The position numbers and the translations under genes are program-made. The notes under the pieces are model-generated. The model was not told where the DNA came from and searched no databases. It saw only the letters and a list, made by a program, of their open reading frames with translations. From positions 310,001-374,000 of the forward strand of contig CAVQBL010000014.1 in the NCBI GenBank assembly GCA_963710715.1: DNA of 64,000 nucleotides, in the 5' to 3' direction. The stretch is from CAVQBL01 sp963710715. GTDB taxonomy: Bacteria > Pseudomonadota > Gammaproteobacteria > DSM-16500. Positions 46,862-55,788 of this stretch are shown in pieces; position 1 is the stretch's first letter, and each line of letters starts with the position of its first letter.

Positions 46862-47158
46862 TCAGCCAACTAGCATCTTATCAACCCCAGAAACCGCAGC
46901 GATTGATAGTAATTGTGGTGGGATATTTTTAAACCGAATCGATTTATTTTTTTGTTTCGCGAGTTTCATCCATTCAATCAGCAATGCGAGAGCAGCACTG
47001 TTTGAAGATGCAACTTGCGATAAATCAATTTGTAATTCTTTGCATTGCGCAAATAGCGGAAGGCTTTTATTCCAAAGATCCACAACACTGGTAAAATCGA
47101 GCTCCCCCGAAAGAACCAATGTTGAATCTTGATACGTGAAATTAGCTTTGTTATTCAA
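46862..47158 (-). CDS. mlaB: MlaB STAS-domain protein
   Basis: 98-residue STAS domain (ELQIDLSQVASSNSAALALLIEWMKLA, with the conserved serine region). It binds MlaF and controls the MlaFEDB complex. It is last in the mlaFEDCB operon, two bases after mlaC. Confidence 0.88.
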   Translation of the reverse strand: MNNKANFTYQDSTLVLSGELDFTSVVDLWNKSLPLFAQCKELQIDLSQVASSNSAALALLIEWMKLAKQKNKSIRFKNIPPQLLSIAAVSGVDKMLVG

Positions 47159-47160
47159 GC

Positions 47161-47784
47161 TCAGCCCCCATGCGCCCCGTTATGTGCTCTAAGAGTTTTT
47201 AACAAGCTTGCCATATTACCTTGCGATAATTGGTCAGCAAATTGCGAGCGAAAACTTTCCAGCATGCTGATACCCTCTACAGTCAAGTCATACAACTTCC
47301 ACTGTGAACCACGGAGCACTAAGCGATAACTAACGGATATAGCAGGTCCATCATTACGTATAATTTGACTATCCACTTTGACATCCTGTTTTCCTGCATA
47401 ACCACCACGTACTGGATAAAATTGTACTTTTTGATCTCTATATTCTGCTAAGGCAGATGCATAAGTACGCACCAATAACGTAGTAAATTCTTTTTGAAAT
47501 TGTGCACGTTGTGCTGGCGTTGCGCTATCCCAAGTACGCGGAGGGAGAACTCTCTTTGACATTTCTACTGTATCTGCGTGTGGAACCATAATTCGATCTG
47601 CCAAAGAATAAACTAATCCTGGATTGCTGTGTAAAGTTGCCTGTTTAGCTCTTAGTTCACTGATGACTTGATTTGCAATTGAATTTAGCAAGTCTACCGG
47701 GTTACTTTGTGCCTCTGCAAGCGCAGGTATCCACAATAAGCAGCCCAATAAAATGCTTAAAAAAATATTCGTTATCTTTTTCAT
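47161..47784 (-). CDS. mlaC: MlaC periplasmic phospholipid-binding protein
   Basis: 207 residues with a signal peptide ending ALAEAQS and the Tol-Tol-Ttg2 fold (VLPPRTWDSATPAQRAQFQKEFTTLLVRTYASAL; GSQWKLYDLTVEGISML). It ferries phospholipid between the outer membrane and MlaFEDB. Overlaps mlaD by 4 bases. Confidence 0.94.
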   Translation of the reverse strand: MKKITNIFLSILLGCLLWIPALAEAQSNPVDLLNSIANQVISELRAKQATLHSNPGLVYSLADRIMVPHADTVEMSKRVLPPRTWDSATPAQRAQFQKEFTTLLVRTYASALAEYRDQKVQFYPVRGGYAGKQDVKVDSQIIRNDGPAISVSYRLVLRGSQWKLYDLTVEGISMLESFRSQFADQLSQGNMASLLKTLRAHNGAHGG

Positions 47785-48275
47785 TGCTGTTTCTCTCCAG
47801 ATGTCGTTGTAGGCGTTGGATTGCTAATTTTATATATCAGCTGTCCAATCAGTTTTTCTAAAATCATTGCAGAATGTGTTTCTTGGATTTGACTACCTTG
47901 TTTCAAATAGGTATTACTGTACATAGGTGTAATCGCAATATAATTATCGCCTAATAATCCTGCCGTTAAAATACTGGCTGATGAGTCGCTTGGAATATCA
48001 CTTACATTAGAATTAATATGCAATTTGACAACTGCGCGATACGTGGATGGATCTAAATGAATAGCGGAAACTTCACCAATCGTCACACCCCCCATCTTCA
48101 CTGCAGATCTAACTTTCAACTGCCCTATATCATCAAATTGAGCTGTTACAGTGTAGCCTTCTGCTTTAAAAAAGCTTGTCAAGCCACTGACTTTGAAAGC
48201 TAAAACTAATAAAGCTGTAATGGCTGCTAGTAAAAACAAGCCCACAAAACTTTCCACGGTTCGTTGCGATAACAT
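47781..48275 (-). CDS. mlaD: MlaD MCE-domain protein
   Basis: 164 residues: one N-terminal membrane helix (about 8-28) and a single MCE domain (YTVTAQFDDIGQLKVRSAVKMGGVTIGEV). It forms the hexameric periplasmic ring. ATG 48275 overlaps the mlaE stop by one base and has GGGGG at the right distance; the frame is open upstream but that part lies inside mlaE. Confidence 0.94.
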   Translation of the reverse strand: MLSQRTVESFVGLFLLAAITALLVLAFKVSGLTSFFKAEGYTVTAQFDDIGQLKVRSAVKMGGVTIGEVSAIHLDPSTYRAVVKLHINSNVSDIPSDSSASILTAGLLGDNYIAITPMYSNTYLKQGSQIQETHSAMILEKLIGQLIYKISNPTPTTTSGEKQQ

Positions 48276-49057
48276 CACCATCCCCCTATCATCATCGCGG
48301 TTAATACAAAATCCAAGCCCAATATTGCTAGTGAAGAATACACCACAGAACGCGTTGTTGCATTTGCGATCCCCGCAGACGTTGGTTCTGCATCGTACCC
48401 CTGATACACGGCAATCCATGTAACAGCTAATCCAAACACGATACTTTTAATTATCCCATTGATCACATCTGCATGAAATGCTACGGATGCTTGCATATTT
48501 GACCAAAATGCACCGGAATCCAAACCTAGCCATTTCACTCCAACGAGATAGGCACCATAAATCGCTACTGCATTAAAAATGATTGTGAGCAATGGCATCG
48601 AAATAAAGCCACCCCAAAGACGTGGTGCAATAACTCTGCGAATAGGATCCACTGCCATCATTTCCATACTGGATAATTGGTCAGTTGCTTTCATGAGTCC
48701 AATTTCGGCAGTGAGCGCTGATCCCGCTCGGCCGGCAAATAATAATGCTGTGACGACAGGACCTAGTTCACGTGCAACACTGAGTGCTACCAGCGGACCC
48801 AGTTCTTGCGCAGCGCCAAACTTAGATAAAGTATGATAACCCTGTAGCGCTACCACCATACCGATAAATAAACTGGATACGACAATAATGAGTAAGGACA
48901 ACACACCTTCTGCATAAATTTGTTGAATAACGAGTGGAAAACCTTTCTTTATATTTGGAAAACGAAACATAACACCAAATAATAAAAATCCTGCTTTACC
49001 CAGCTCTCTTAAAGTATCAACACCCCAACGACCTAATGCTGCCACATGAGTCATCAT
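48275..49057 (-). CDS. mlaE: MlaE permease
   Basis: 260 residues with 5-6 membrane segments and the MlaE signature (LGPLVALSVARELGPVVTALLFAGRAGSALTAEIG). Inner-membrane permease of the Mla lipid transporter. Overlaps mlaF (ATGATGA). Confidence 0.96.
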   Translation of the reverse strand: MMTHVAALGRWGVDTLRELGKAGFLLFGVMFRFPNIKKGFPLVIQQIYAEGVLSLLIIVVSSLFIGMVVALQGYHTLSKFGAAQELGPLVALSVARELGPVVTALLFAGRAGSALTAEIGLMKATDQLSSMEMMAVDPIRRVIAPRLWGGFISMPLLTIIFNAVAIYGAYLVGVKWLGLDSGAFWSNMQASVAFHADVINGIIKSIVFGLAVTWIAVYQGYDAEPTSAGIANATTRSVVYSSLAILGLDFVLTAMMIGGW

Positions 49058-49863
49058 GCACCCACTCTCCCCATTAAATCTTGTTCTAACCTATCTTTTG
49101 AATAATGAAATGGCACAGGACCATCCGGTAAGCCATACAAAAATTGCTTAACCAACTGAGATTCATCTTGCTTAACCGCTGTTGGGTTACCTTGACCAAT
49201 GACTTTGCCATCTGCAATAACATATGCGTAATCTGAAATACTTAATGTTTCTGGGACATCGTGGGAAACGATCACACTCGTCATGCCTAACGCATCATTT
49301 AACGTGCGAATCAGTTTAACCAGCACCCCCATTGAAATCGGATCTTGGCCTGTAAAAGGCTCATCATACATGATTAATTCGGGGTCTAAAGCGATGGCTC
49401 GCGCCAATGCAACACGTCGTGCCATACCGCCCGATAATTCGCTAGGCATAAGATCTCTAGCACCGCGCAAACCCACCATTTCCAATTTAATCAGCACTAA
49501 GCTACGAATCATAGCTTCTGATAATTTGGTATGCTCGCGCAAAGGGAAAGCGACATTTTCAAACACGCTTAAGTGGGTAAACAAACCACCCGTTTGAAAC
49601 AACATGCCTATGCGTTTACGAAACTTATAGAGTTCATAACGTGGAAGTTTATGGATATTTCGACCTGCAACTAGAATTTGGCCTTGAGTTGGACGTAACT
49701 GTGCACCTATCAACCGTAACATTGTGGTTTTACCGGTACCACTGGGACCCATGATGGTAGTGACTTTACCTTGTGGGATAACCATATCAACACCGCGGAA
49801 AATAGCGCGGTTGTTGCGCTGGAAATGTAAGTTGCTGATTTCGATTAAGTTACTCTTACTCAT
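49054..49863 (-). CDS. mlaF: MlaF ATPase
   Basis: 269-residue ABC ATPase: Walker A GPSGTGKTTML, signature LSGGMARRVALARA, Walker B LIMYDEPFTGQD, switch His in IVSHD. Powers Mla phospholipid transport. First gene of the operon, with mlaE, D, C and B tightly packed behind it. Confidence 0.96.
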   Translation of the reverse strand: MSKSNLIEISNLHFQRNNRAIFRGVDMVIPQGKVTTIMGPSGTGKTTMLRLIGAQLRPTQGQILVAGRNIHKLPRYELYKFRKRIGMLFQTGGLFTHLSVFENVAFPLREHTKLSEAMIRSLVLIKLEMVGLRGARDLMPSELSGGMARRVALARAIALDPELIMYDEPFTGQDPISMGVLVKLIRTLNDALGMTSVIVSHDVPETLSISDYAYVIADGKVIGQGNPTAVKQDESQLVKQFLYGLPDGPVPFHYSKDRLEQDLMGRVGA

Positions 49864-49961
49864 ACTTAGGACTGTATTTACCTTATATAATAAGAGTATT
49901 TTCTCATTTTTTCATGATAAATGATAGGGGCCATTTTTAGTCTCAATATATCCTTTTTTAC

Positions 49962-52802
49962 TTATATTTTTTTCTTTACTACTGAAGAATGCTCTCCCTC
50001 TACAATTACTTGTTGTTGACCTGGTTTATGTTTGTGCTTTTCTTCCTGTGAAGGTTGAAATATTCCTGGTCTTTTAGGGACTTTGGGCATTGCAGCCAGT
50101 AGCGCATTTACCCGTTCCTCTTCGGTTTTCTCTTTCTTTACAGGAGCCACAACCTGACTACCTGGCTCTGCAGAAGAAACCCGAGGAAGATCCGCTTGCC
50201 CTTCTTTTTGTAAAACTTCGGGGGGCTGCTGAGGTGGTACAAAACTGACAGGTGCAGATGCTGGCGACTCAGCACTCGCTGGTTGCTCCACTTCCGCCTG
50301 TTCAATAAATTCAGGAGGAGGAGCTGAAGGTTGTGGTGAAGTAGGAACATCAACGAATCCTTCGCGAGCGATTTCAGGAGGAACATATTCAGGAGGAGCT
50401 AAAGACTCCGCACGTTGAAGAGGAGGCGCAGATGCAACAGTGCCCTGTATCGCCTCTGCTTTTTCATCTGCTTGTTTTACAGCATGGACTTCTTCCGGGC
50501 TCAATGCAGTTTTTCCGAGTAAATCATTCGCTCTCATTGAAAGATCTTGAAATCGTTTCTCTCCCAGCCTGAATCTGATAACTTCTTCCAATGTTTGTCT
50601 AAGTCCAGGATTTATTGGTTTTAATCTAATTGTAGCTAAAATAGCAAAATCAACATTATTGCCATATAATGATTCTAAACGCTTTTTCCAATTATCATAG
50701 TCCTTACCATAATTTGTTGGAATGATAGTTCGGAAAAATATTCGTATATTATCAATCTCCGAGCCGGGTTTTATTTCATCATCAAAATATGATCCTAATT
50801 TTCTGCCAACGAGCGATGATTTAAAACCTAGCAATGGTTTATCTTGTGATAAAACATATCTTGCCACATCGAACGCAAAGAATGGATCCTGGTAAAACCC
50901 ACTCAGATCACGTGCGTTTTCTAAAATAGGCTTATATTCTTCTTGGGCATATTTTTTACGAAGTTCTGCATATTTAGAATTATATTCGAACGTAATTTTT
51001 TTAAGCGGCGGTTCTTTGCCTAAACCATCATCTATTGCTTTTATAATCGATTCCCCTATCATTTTTACATTTTCTTTTGCATCCGATACTACTCTGTTTT
51101 GAATAAGTTTTTGATTATAATCCCATGCAGATAAAATACCTGCGCTAAGATTGCTATAAAACTTCTCATGCTGTGCCTGTAATTCTTGAACATTCACCTT
51201 GCCCATAAGCATACGCTCTTTATCAGAAAGCAATGCTTTATAAAACTCATTCCTCTTTTTTCGTTTTGAATACTTCGCATAAGTATAAGTTAAAGAATGC
51301 TTGTCAGCCTCGCGTCCCTCTGCCTCTATTACATCATCAAGTTTCTTTTGCATCGCCACCAACAATGGTTTACCCATATTATCAGGATGCAATCCTAACA
51401 CACATGCAAAAAAAGAAGCACGACTGTTGTGATGGTCTTTTACATGAAATTCATAAAGCTTTTGCAATGCCCAACGATAACCTTCCCGCGCTGCGCGTTG
51501 TGTTACCAATTCCTCACTAGGAATATCTATTTCTCCTGTATAGTCATATTTTTTTTCAGCAATTTCTGTTTCCCTGTGTTGCACATCAAGACATCTTCCT
51601 AATAATTTTTTTAAATCATAATTATTTGTATTTTTCTTACTATAATAGGTAAGATCTTTTATAATTTTATTTATAATAGGCAGTCTTTGCTGTTGACACA
51701 GCGATCCCCCTTGAAAACGGCAAACAGCATCGAAACTTTTGTAATAAAGTTCTAAAGTCTGCTCATTATACGGGTTAACACTAGGATCAAATGCACTGAT
51801 CTCAAGCATTACCTTTGTAAGGTGGGCTTTCATTTTCTCTTGGGGAGTTTGTTTTTTACCGCGATGAAGTTCTTTATATATATTATCTACTTTTTGATTA
51901 ATGACGCGTCTCGATGGTTCTTGACCAAAAGAGTCTTTCATTGCATAACTCGTGATATGTTTTTTTATCCCTTCTTTAACTCTCTGTGACTCCTCTGGGG
52001 TTAGCAGTTTACCATGTGCTGGATTAAACTGATTATAATAGCTTGGATTATAGACATCTTGATACTCCTTCCATGCCCTTAAAATTCCTATCCTAAGGTT
52101 GCTATATAATTTCTCATGTTCTGCCTTTAATTCTTGAGACTGCTCCTTAGAGATCTGCCCTTTAGAGATCTGCTCTTTCTCATGATTTATTTTGTTTAGA
52201 AACCATAATAAAAATACAGCTTTCTGTCCTCGCACATCTTTGTAATGAAACAAAGAAAAAGGTTGCTCTGAGAATTCATCTTTTTCATTCGTTATCTTTG
52301 TTTTAAATTCTTGAGATGTATTCTTAGGATGCAATCCACTCATCAATGCCAGTAAAGAGCCACTGTATTCTGCTTCTTTATTTCGTTCATAAAGCGCTGT
52401 TAACGCCCAAAGATAACCATCTCCCGCTGCATGTTGTAATATCTCCATCTCTGTAGGAATATGATCTTCTTCTGGGTAAAGATAAGCTCCCTCAAGAAGA
52501 AGACTTTCCCTGCCCTGAATAAAACGATACTGTTCTAATAATTTTTCTACTTCAAAATCATTTTCTTTACCTTCCATATACCCATCAAGGGCTGCTATAC
52601 CAGCGTTAATAATATCTAATCTAGCCCCTTGACACCTATTCTCTCCCTGAAGCCGGCAAACAGCAGCATAACTTTTGTAATAAAATTTTAAGACCTCAGG
52701 AATAGATTTTCCCTTAGGATTAAATCTATTCATTTCATTGGATATTTCCTGCAGTTTTTCTTCCGTGGGGATTTGCTTTTCATCGCGTCGCGCACTACTC
52801 AT
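49962..52802 (-). CDS. Large internally duplicated Sel1-like protein with Pro-rich tail, effector candidate
   Basis: 946 residues. Two ~300-residue halves are homologous with a period of about 312-316. Each has YYKS(Y/F)xAVCRxQG...CQxxRLxII, then RAAxxGYxWALxxLYE...GLHPxN, then AxHEKxYSNLxxGILxAW. A third helical part and a ~170-residue Pro/Glu/Ser-rich tail follow, with PPEY and PSAP motifs and a Lys-rich end (VVKKKI). GGGAGG lies 7 bases before ATG 52802. It sits between mlaF and kdsD, where E. coli has yrbG. No PmrA box found. No close family recognised. Confidence 0.68.
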   Translation of the reverse strand: MSSARRDEKQIPTEEKLQEISNEMNRFNPKGKSIPEVLKFYYKSYAAVCRLQGENRCQGARLDIINAGIAALDGYMEGKENDFEVEKLLEQYRFIQGRESLLLEGAYLYPEEDHIPTEMEILQHAAGDGYLWALTALYERNKEAEYSGSLLALMSGLHPKNTSQEFKTKITNEKDEFSEQPFSLFHYKDVRGQKAVFLLWFLNKINHEKEQISKGQISKEQSQELKAEHEKLYSNLRIGILRAWKEYQDVYNPSYYNQFNPAHGKLLTPEESQRVKEGIKKHITSYAMKDSFGQEPSRRVINQKVDNIYKELHRGKKQTPQEKMKAHLTKVMLEISAFDPSVNPYNEQTLELYYKSFDAVCRFQGGSLCQQQRLPIINKIIKDLTYYSKKNTNNYDLKKLLGRCLDVQHRETEIAEKKYDYTGEIDIPSEELVTQRAAREGYRWALQKLYEFHVKDHHNSRASFFACVLGLHPDNMGKPLLVAMQKKLDDVIEAEGREADKHSLTYTYAKYSKRKKRNEFYKALLSDKERMLMGKVNVQELQAQHEKFYSNLSAGILSAWDYNQKLIQNRVVSDAKENVKMIGESIIKAIDDGLGKEPPLKKITFEYNSKYAELRKKYAQEEYKPILENARDLSGFYQDPFFAFDVARYVLSQDKPLLGFKSSLVGRKLGSYFDDEIKPGSEIDNIRIFFRTIIPTNYGKDYDNWKKRLESLYGNNVDFAILATIRLKPINPGLRQTLEEVIRFRLGEKRFQDLSMRANDLLGKTALSPEEVHAVKQADEKAEAIQGTVASAPPLQRAESLAPPEYVPPEIAREGFVDVPTSPQPSAPPPEFIEQAEVEQPASAESPASAPVSFVPPQQPPEVLQKEGQADLPRVSSAEPGSQVVAPVKKEKTEEERVNALLAAMPKVPKRPGIFQPSQEEKHKHKPGQQQVIVEGEHSSVVKKKI

Positions 52803-53021
52803 CTTTTTTCCTCCCGGACTTCTCTTTAATGCATATGTACCCTTATTTAAAGTATAGTCGCCGAAGATATTTTTTGTTATTGCGAAGACATTGCTATGCA
52901 AGATATTGTTTATTCTCGGTATCGCGACCTTGCCCAGTAAAGCTTAGTTTTTATTTTCTTATCTGACCATTTCAATGTATTATACCCCTCTAAACCTTAA
53001 TGATTTATTTAGAAGAATGTT

Positions 53022-53996
53022 ATGCAAGACATTGAAAAAATATGCGAACTGGGACGTGCAGTCATTGAAACTGAGGCCAACGCCATCGCTGCATTAATGG
53101 ACAGAATTGATCATAATTTTGCCAATGCGTGTCATTATCTATTAGCCTGCGAAGGACGAATTATAGTGATGGGTATGGGAAAGTCAGGACATATTGGTAA
53201 AAAAATTGCTGCCACTTTTGCAAGCACGGGAAGTCCAGCTTTCTTTGTACATCCTGGTGAAGCGGGTCATGGTGATGTTGGGATGATTACTAAAAAAGAT
53301 GTCATTTTAGCATTATCCAATTCCGGTGAAACGGAAGAAATTATTTCACTCATTCCTGTCATTAAACATTTAAATGTGCCACTGATCACACTCACTGGAA
53401 AAACAAATTCCACACTAGCGCAAGCCAGCAATATCACTCTCGATGTCAGCATCGAAAAAGAAGCGTGCCCATTAGGTCTTGCACCTACAGCTAGCACAAC
53501 AGCTGCTCTTGTTATGGGCGATGCATTGGCAATTGCATTGCTACAAAAACGTGGATTTACCGCAGAAGATTTTGCATTGTCACATCCAGGCGGAACGCTA
53601 GGAAGACGTTTACTTTTACGTGTTGATGAAATTATGCATGTGGGCTCTGCCATTCCTAGAGTCGATTATAATGCTTTACTAAAAACAGCATTAGTTGAAA
53701 TCACACAGAAAAAACTCGGCATGACCACAGTGATTGGTGAAGATAATAAGTTAGCCGGTGTTTTTACAGATGGCGATGTGCGCCGTGCTTTTGATAATGC
53801 TTCAGATATTCATACAACAGCGATTCATCAATTCATGACAAAAAATCCCAAAGTGATTCGTCCTGGGACCCTCGCTGCAGAAGCATTACATATTATGGAA
53901 ACACATAAAATTACTTCTTTGATTGTAACTAACGAGCACCATCAACCTGTTGGTGTAATTCACCTGCATGACATCTTGCGCGCGGGAGTAATGTAA
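53022..53996 (+). CDS. kdsD: D-arabinose 5-phosphate isomerase
   Basis: 324 residues: an N-terminal SIS domain (GMGKSGHIGKKIAATFASTG; ALSNSGETEEI) and two CBS domains (KLGMTTVIGEDNKLAGVFTDGDVRRA; KITSLIVTNEHHQPVGVIHLHDILRAG). It makes arabinose 5-phosphate for Kdo. Two bases before kdsC. Confidence 0.97.
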   Translation: MQDIEKICELGRAVIETEANAIAALMDRIDHNFANACHYLLACEGRIIVMGMGKSGHIGKKIAATFASTGSPAFFVHPGEAGHGDVGMITKKDVILALSNSGETEEIISLIPVIKHLNVPLITLTGKTNSTLAQASNITLDVSIEKEACPLGLAPTASTTAALVMGDALAIALLQKRGFTAEDFALSHPGGTLGRRLLLRVDEIMHVGSAIPRVDYNALLKTALVEITQKKLGMTTVIGEDNKLAGVFTDGDVRRAFDNASDIHTTAIHQFMTKNPKVIRPGTLAAEALHIMETHKITSLIVTNEHHQPVGVIHLHDILRAGVM

Positions 53997-53998
53997 GC

Positions 53999-54526
53999 AT
54001 GCGAAATATCATTGATAAAGCTGCAAACGTTCGTTTGGTTATGTTTGATGTGGATGGAGTACTGACTACCGGTGAACTTTTTTATGGTTCAAATGGGATG
54101 GAGTTAAAAGCATTTCATGTGCATGATGGTCAAGGCATGCAAATGTTACAACAATCAGGCGTACAAATTGCTATTATCACTTTGCAACACTCTGATATCA
54201 CCACACAACGCATGAAAGATTTAAGCATACAACATGTCTACCAAAACCAACCCGATAAGGTCCGTGCTTACGAAGATCTTAAACTAAAATTAAAATTAAA
54301 TGATCAAGAAATCGCATATGTTGGTGATGATTTTCCTGATTTACCCTTGATTCTGCGCGCAGGATTGGGGATCGCAGTTGCGAATGCTCCTAATATTATT
54401 CAACGTTATGCTCACTGGGTTACAAAAGCCAGAGGAGGAAAAGGCGCTGTTCGTGAAGTGTGTGATTTCATTATGGAGGCACAAGGAAGTTATCAAACCG
54501 CCATACAACCCTACTTAGAAAGGTAG
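53999..54526 (+). CDS. kdsC: Kdo-8-phosphate phosphatase
   Basis: 175-residue C0-type HAD phosphatase (MFDVDGVLTTGELFYG; YVGDDFPDLPLI; ANAPNIIQRYAHWVTKARGG). Releases Kdo from Kdo-8-P. Operon with kdsD; a repeat follows before lptC. Confidence 0.97.
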   Translation: MRNIIDKAANVRLVMFDVDGVLTTGELFYGSNGMELKAFHVHDGQGMQMLQQSGVQIAIITLQHSDITTQRMKDLSIQHVYQNQPDKVRAYEDLKLKLKLNDQEIAYVGDDFPDLPLILRAGLGIAVANAPNIIQRYAHWVTKARGGKGAVREVCDFIMEAQGSYQTAIQPYLER

Positions 54527-54538
54527 CACAAATCACGC

Positions 54539-54605
54539 CGTCACTTATCACCATACTGGATTACCACGCCTCACATAAAGCTAAAGCGTGAGGCTCGCAA
54601 TGACG
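54539..54605. repeat. Dispersed palindromic repeat, divergent copy
   Basis: It runs CGTCA...ATACTGGATTACCACGCCTCA...TGAGGC-like inner arms to CTCGCAATGACG. The CACTTATCACCATACTGG part resembles the flank of the copy at 12141-12160. Confidence 0.7.
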
Positions 54606-54665
54606 AGTTCTTTTTGTAAGAATCGTGAATTAAGTTGCAAATAATTATCTGGAGAGCTTTTAATA

Positions 54666-55235
54666 GTGTTAAGTTTAAAAAACTTTCTGATTGGTTTACT
54701 GCTCGTTGTCGCCGTGGGCTTAAGCGGCTGGTCAGTTTTTATTTCTAATCAGTTAAAACCCTCCTCACATAATAATCCTGGCTTGCCAGATGCTTTCATG
54801 AGCAACGTCATTGCTACCACATTGGATAAACAAGGCAATCCCTCGCTTAAACTGGTTACACCTAAAATGGTTCACTATCAAGAAAACGACAAAACTGATA
54901 TTTTATCCCCACATGTCACTGTTTTTAGACAATCACCCAACCCTTGGTATATTGATTCTGATTTTGCCAAAGTAACAGAAGGCATCGATCAAATATTATT
55001 TTGGAGTAATGTAGTCATATACCATTCAGCAGATACGGAAAGCCCAACAACCACTTTAAAAACTGCTTCATTAACTGTTTTTCCTAATAAAAAAACCGCC
55101 GAGACACATGACGCAGTTACCATCATTCAACCCAGCACTATTGTGCACGCTGTTGGGATGACAGCAGATTTAGCGAGTGGTAACATTAAATTGCTCTCGC
55201 AAACGCAAGGTGAGTATGTACCCGATGCTAAGTAA
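54666..55235 (+). CDS. lptC: LPS transport protein LptC
   Basis: 189 residues: one N-terminal membrane helix (about 6-25) and the LptC/OstA-like beta-jellyroll (LDKQGNPSLKLVTPKMVHYQENDKTDI; HDAVTIIQPSTIVHAVGMTADL). Inner-membrane-anchored member of the Lpt bridge. The start codon at 54666 is GTG. Confidence 0.93.
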   Translation: MLSLKNFLIGLLLVVAVGLSGWSVFISNQLKPSSHNNPGLPDAFMSNVIATTLDKQGNPSLKLVTPKMVHYQENDKTDILSPHVTVFRQSPNPWYIDSDFAKVTEGIDQILFWSNVVIYHSADTESPTTTLKTASLTVFPNKKTAETHDAVTIIQPSTIVHAVGMTADLASGNIKLLSQTQGEYVPDAK

Positions 55236-55256
55236 AATAATTCTTCGGATTTATAA

Positions 55257-55310
55257 GCGTAAGGGCAGACACATGTGTCTGCCCACATTGAAAAGAGCGC
55301 GCCCCTACGC
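55257..55310. repeat. 54-bp palindromic element at the lptA start
   Basis: A perfect 22-base palindrome (55263-55284, GGGCAGACACA arms) is nested in outer arms GCGTAAGGGC and GCGCCCCTACGC. It carries the AAGGG site and the ATG of lptA. Confidence 0.75.
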
Positions 55311-55788
55311 AACCAGCATATTTCTCTCATTCTTGTTCATCCCAAATTTCTGTTATGCCCTGCCTGATGACAACCAAAAACAACTCAATATTGTGGCTAA
55401 TTCATCACAATTGAATTATAAAACTGGAGCAAATGTCTACGAAGGGAATGTAAAAGTTGATCAGGGTACGACGCACATTACCGCTGATCGCTTAACTACG
55501 CAAAATAATAAACGCCATAAAATAGAAAAAGCGGTTGCCTATGGAATTCAGAAACGAGCAGAATATTCAACCATCGCAAAAATAGGAGATCCCGTTTTTC
55601 ATGCGCAAGCTGAAAAAATTACATTTGATTCGCTTAAGTCCATCATCATTTTGGAAGGCAATGCAACTGTGACGCAAGGAGAAAACAGTTTTCAAGGCAC
55701 AATCATCATTTATAATATGAAAGACCAAACTATAGTTGTGCCTCCGTCGAAAATGGGCCAAGCTAGAATTTTGATTGGTAACACATGA
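55273..55788 (+). CDS. lptA: LPS transport periplasmic protein LptA
   Basis: 171 residues. A signal peptide ends NFCYA/LPDD, then the OstA-like fold begins with IVANSSQLNYKTGANVYEGNVKVDQGTTHITADRL. It bridges LptC and LptD. ATG 55273 has AAGGG 8 bases upstream and gives a standard signal peptide; ATG 55225, overlapping lptC, is an alternative. Both the start and its ribosome site lie in a palindromic repeat, and the first dozen residues are repeat-encoded. Confidence 0.9.
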   Translation: MCLPTLKRARPYATSIFLSFLFIPNFCYALPDDNQKQLNIVANSSQLNYKTGANVYEGNVKVDQGTTHITADRLTTQNNKRHKIEKAVAYGIQKRAEYSTIAKIGDPVFHAQAEKITFDSLKSIIILEGNATVTQGENSFQGTIIIYNMKDQTIVVPPSKMGQARILIGNT

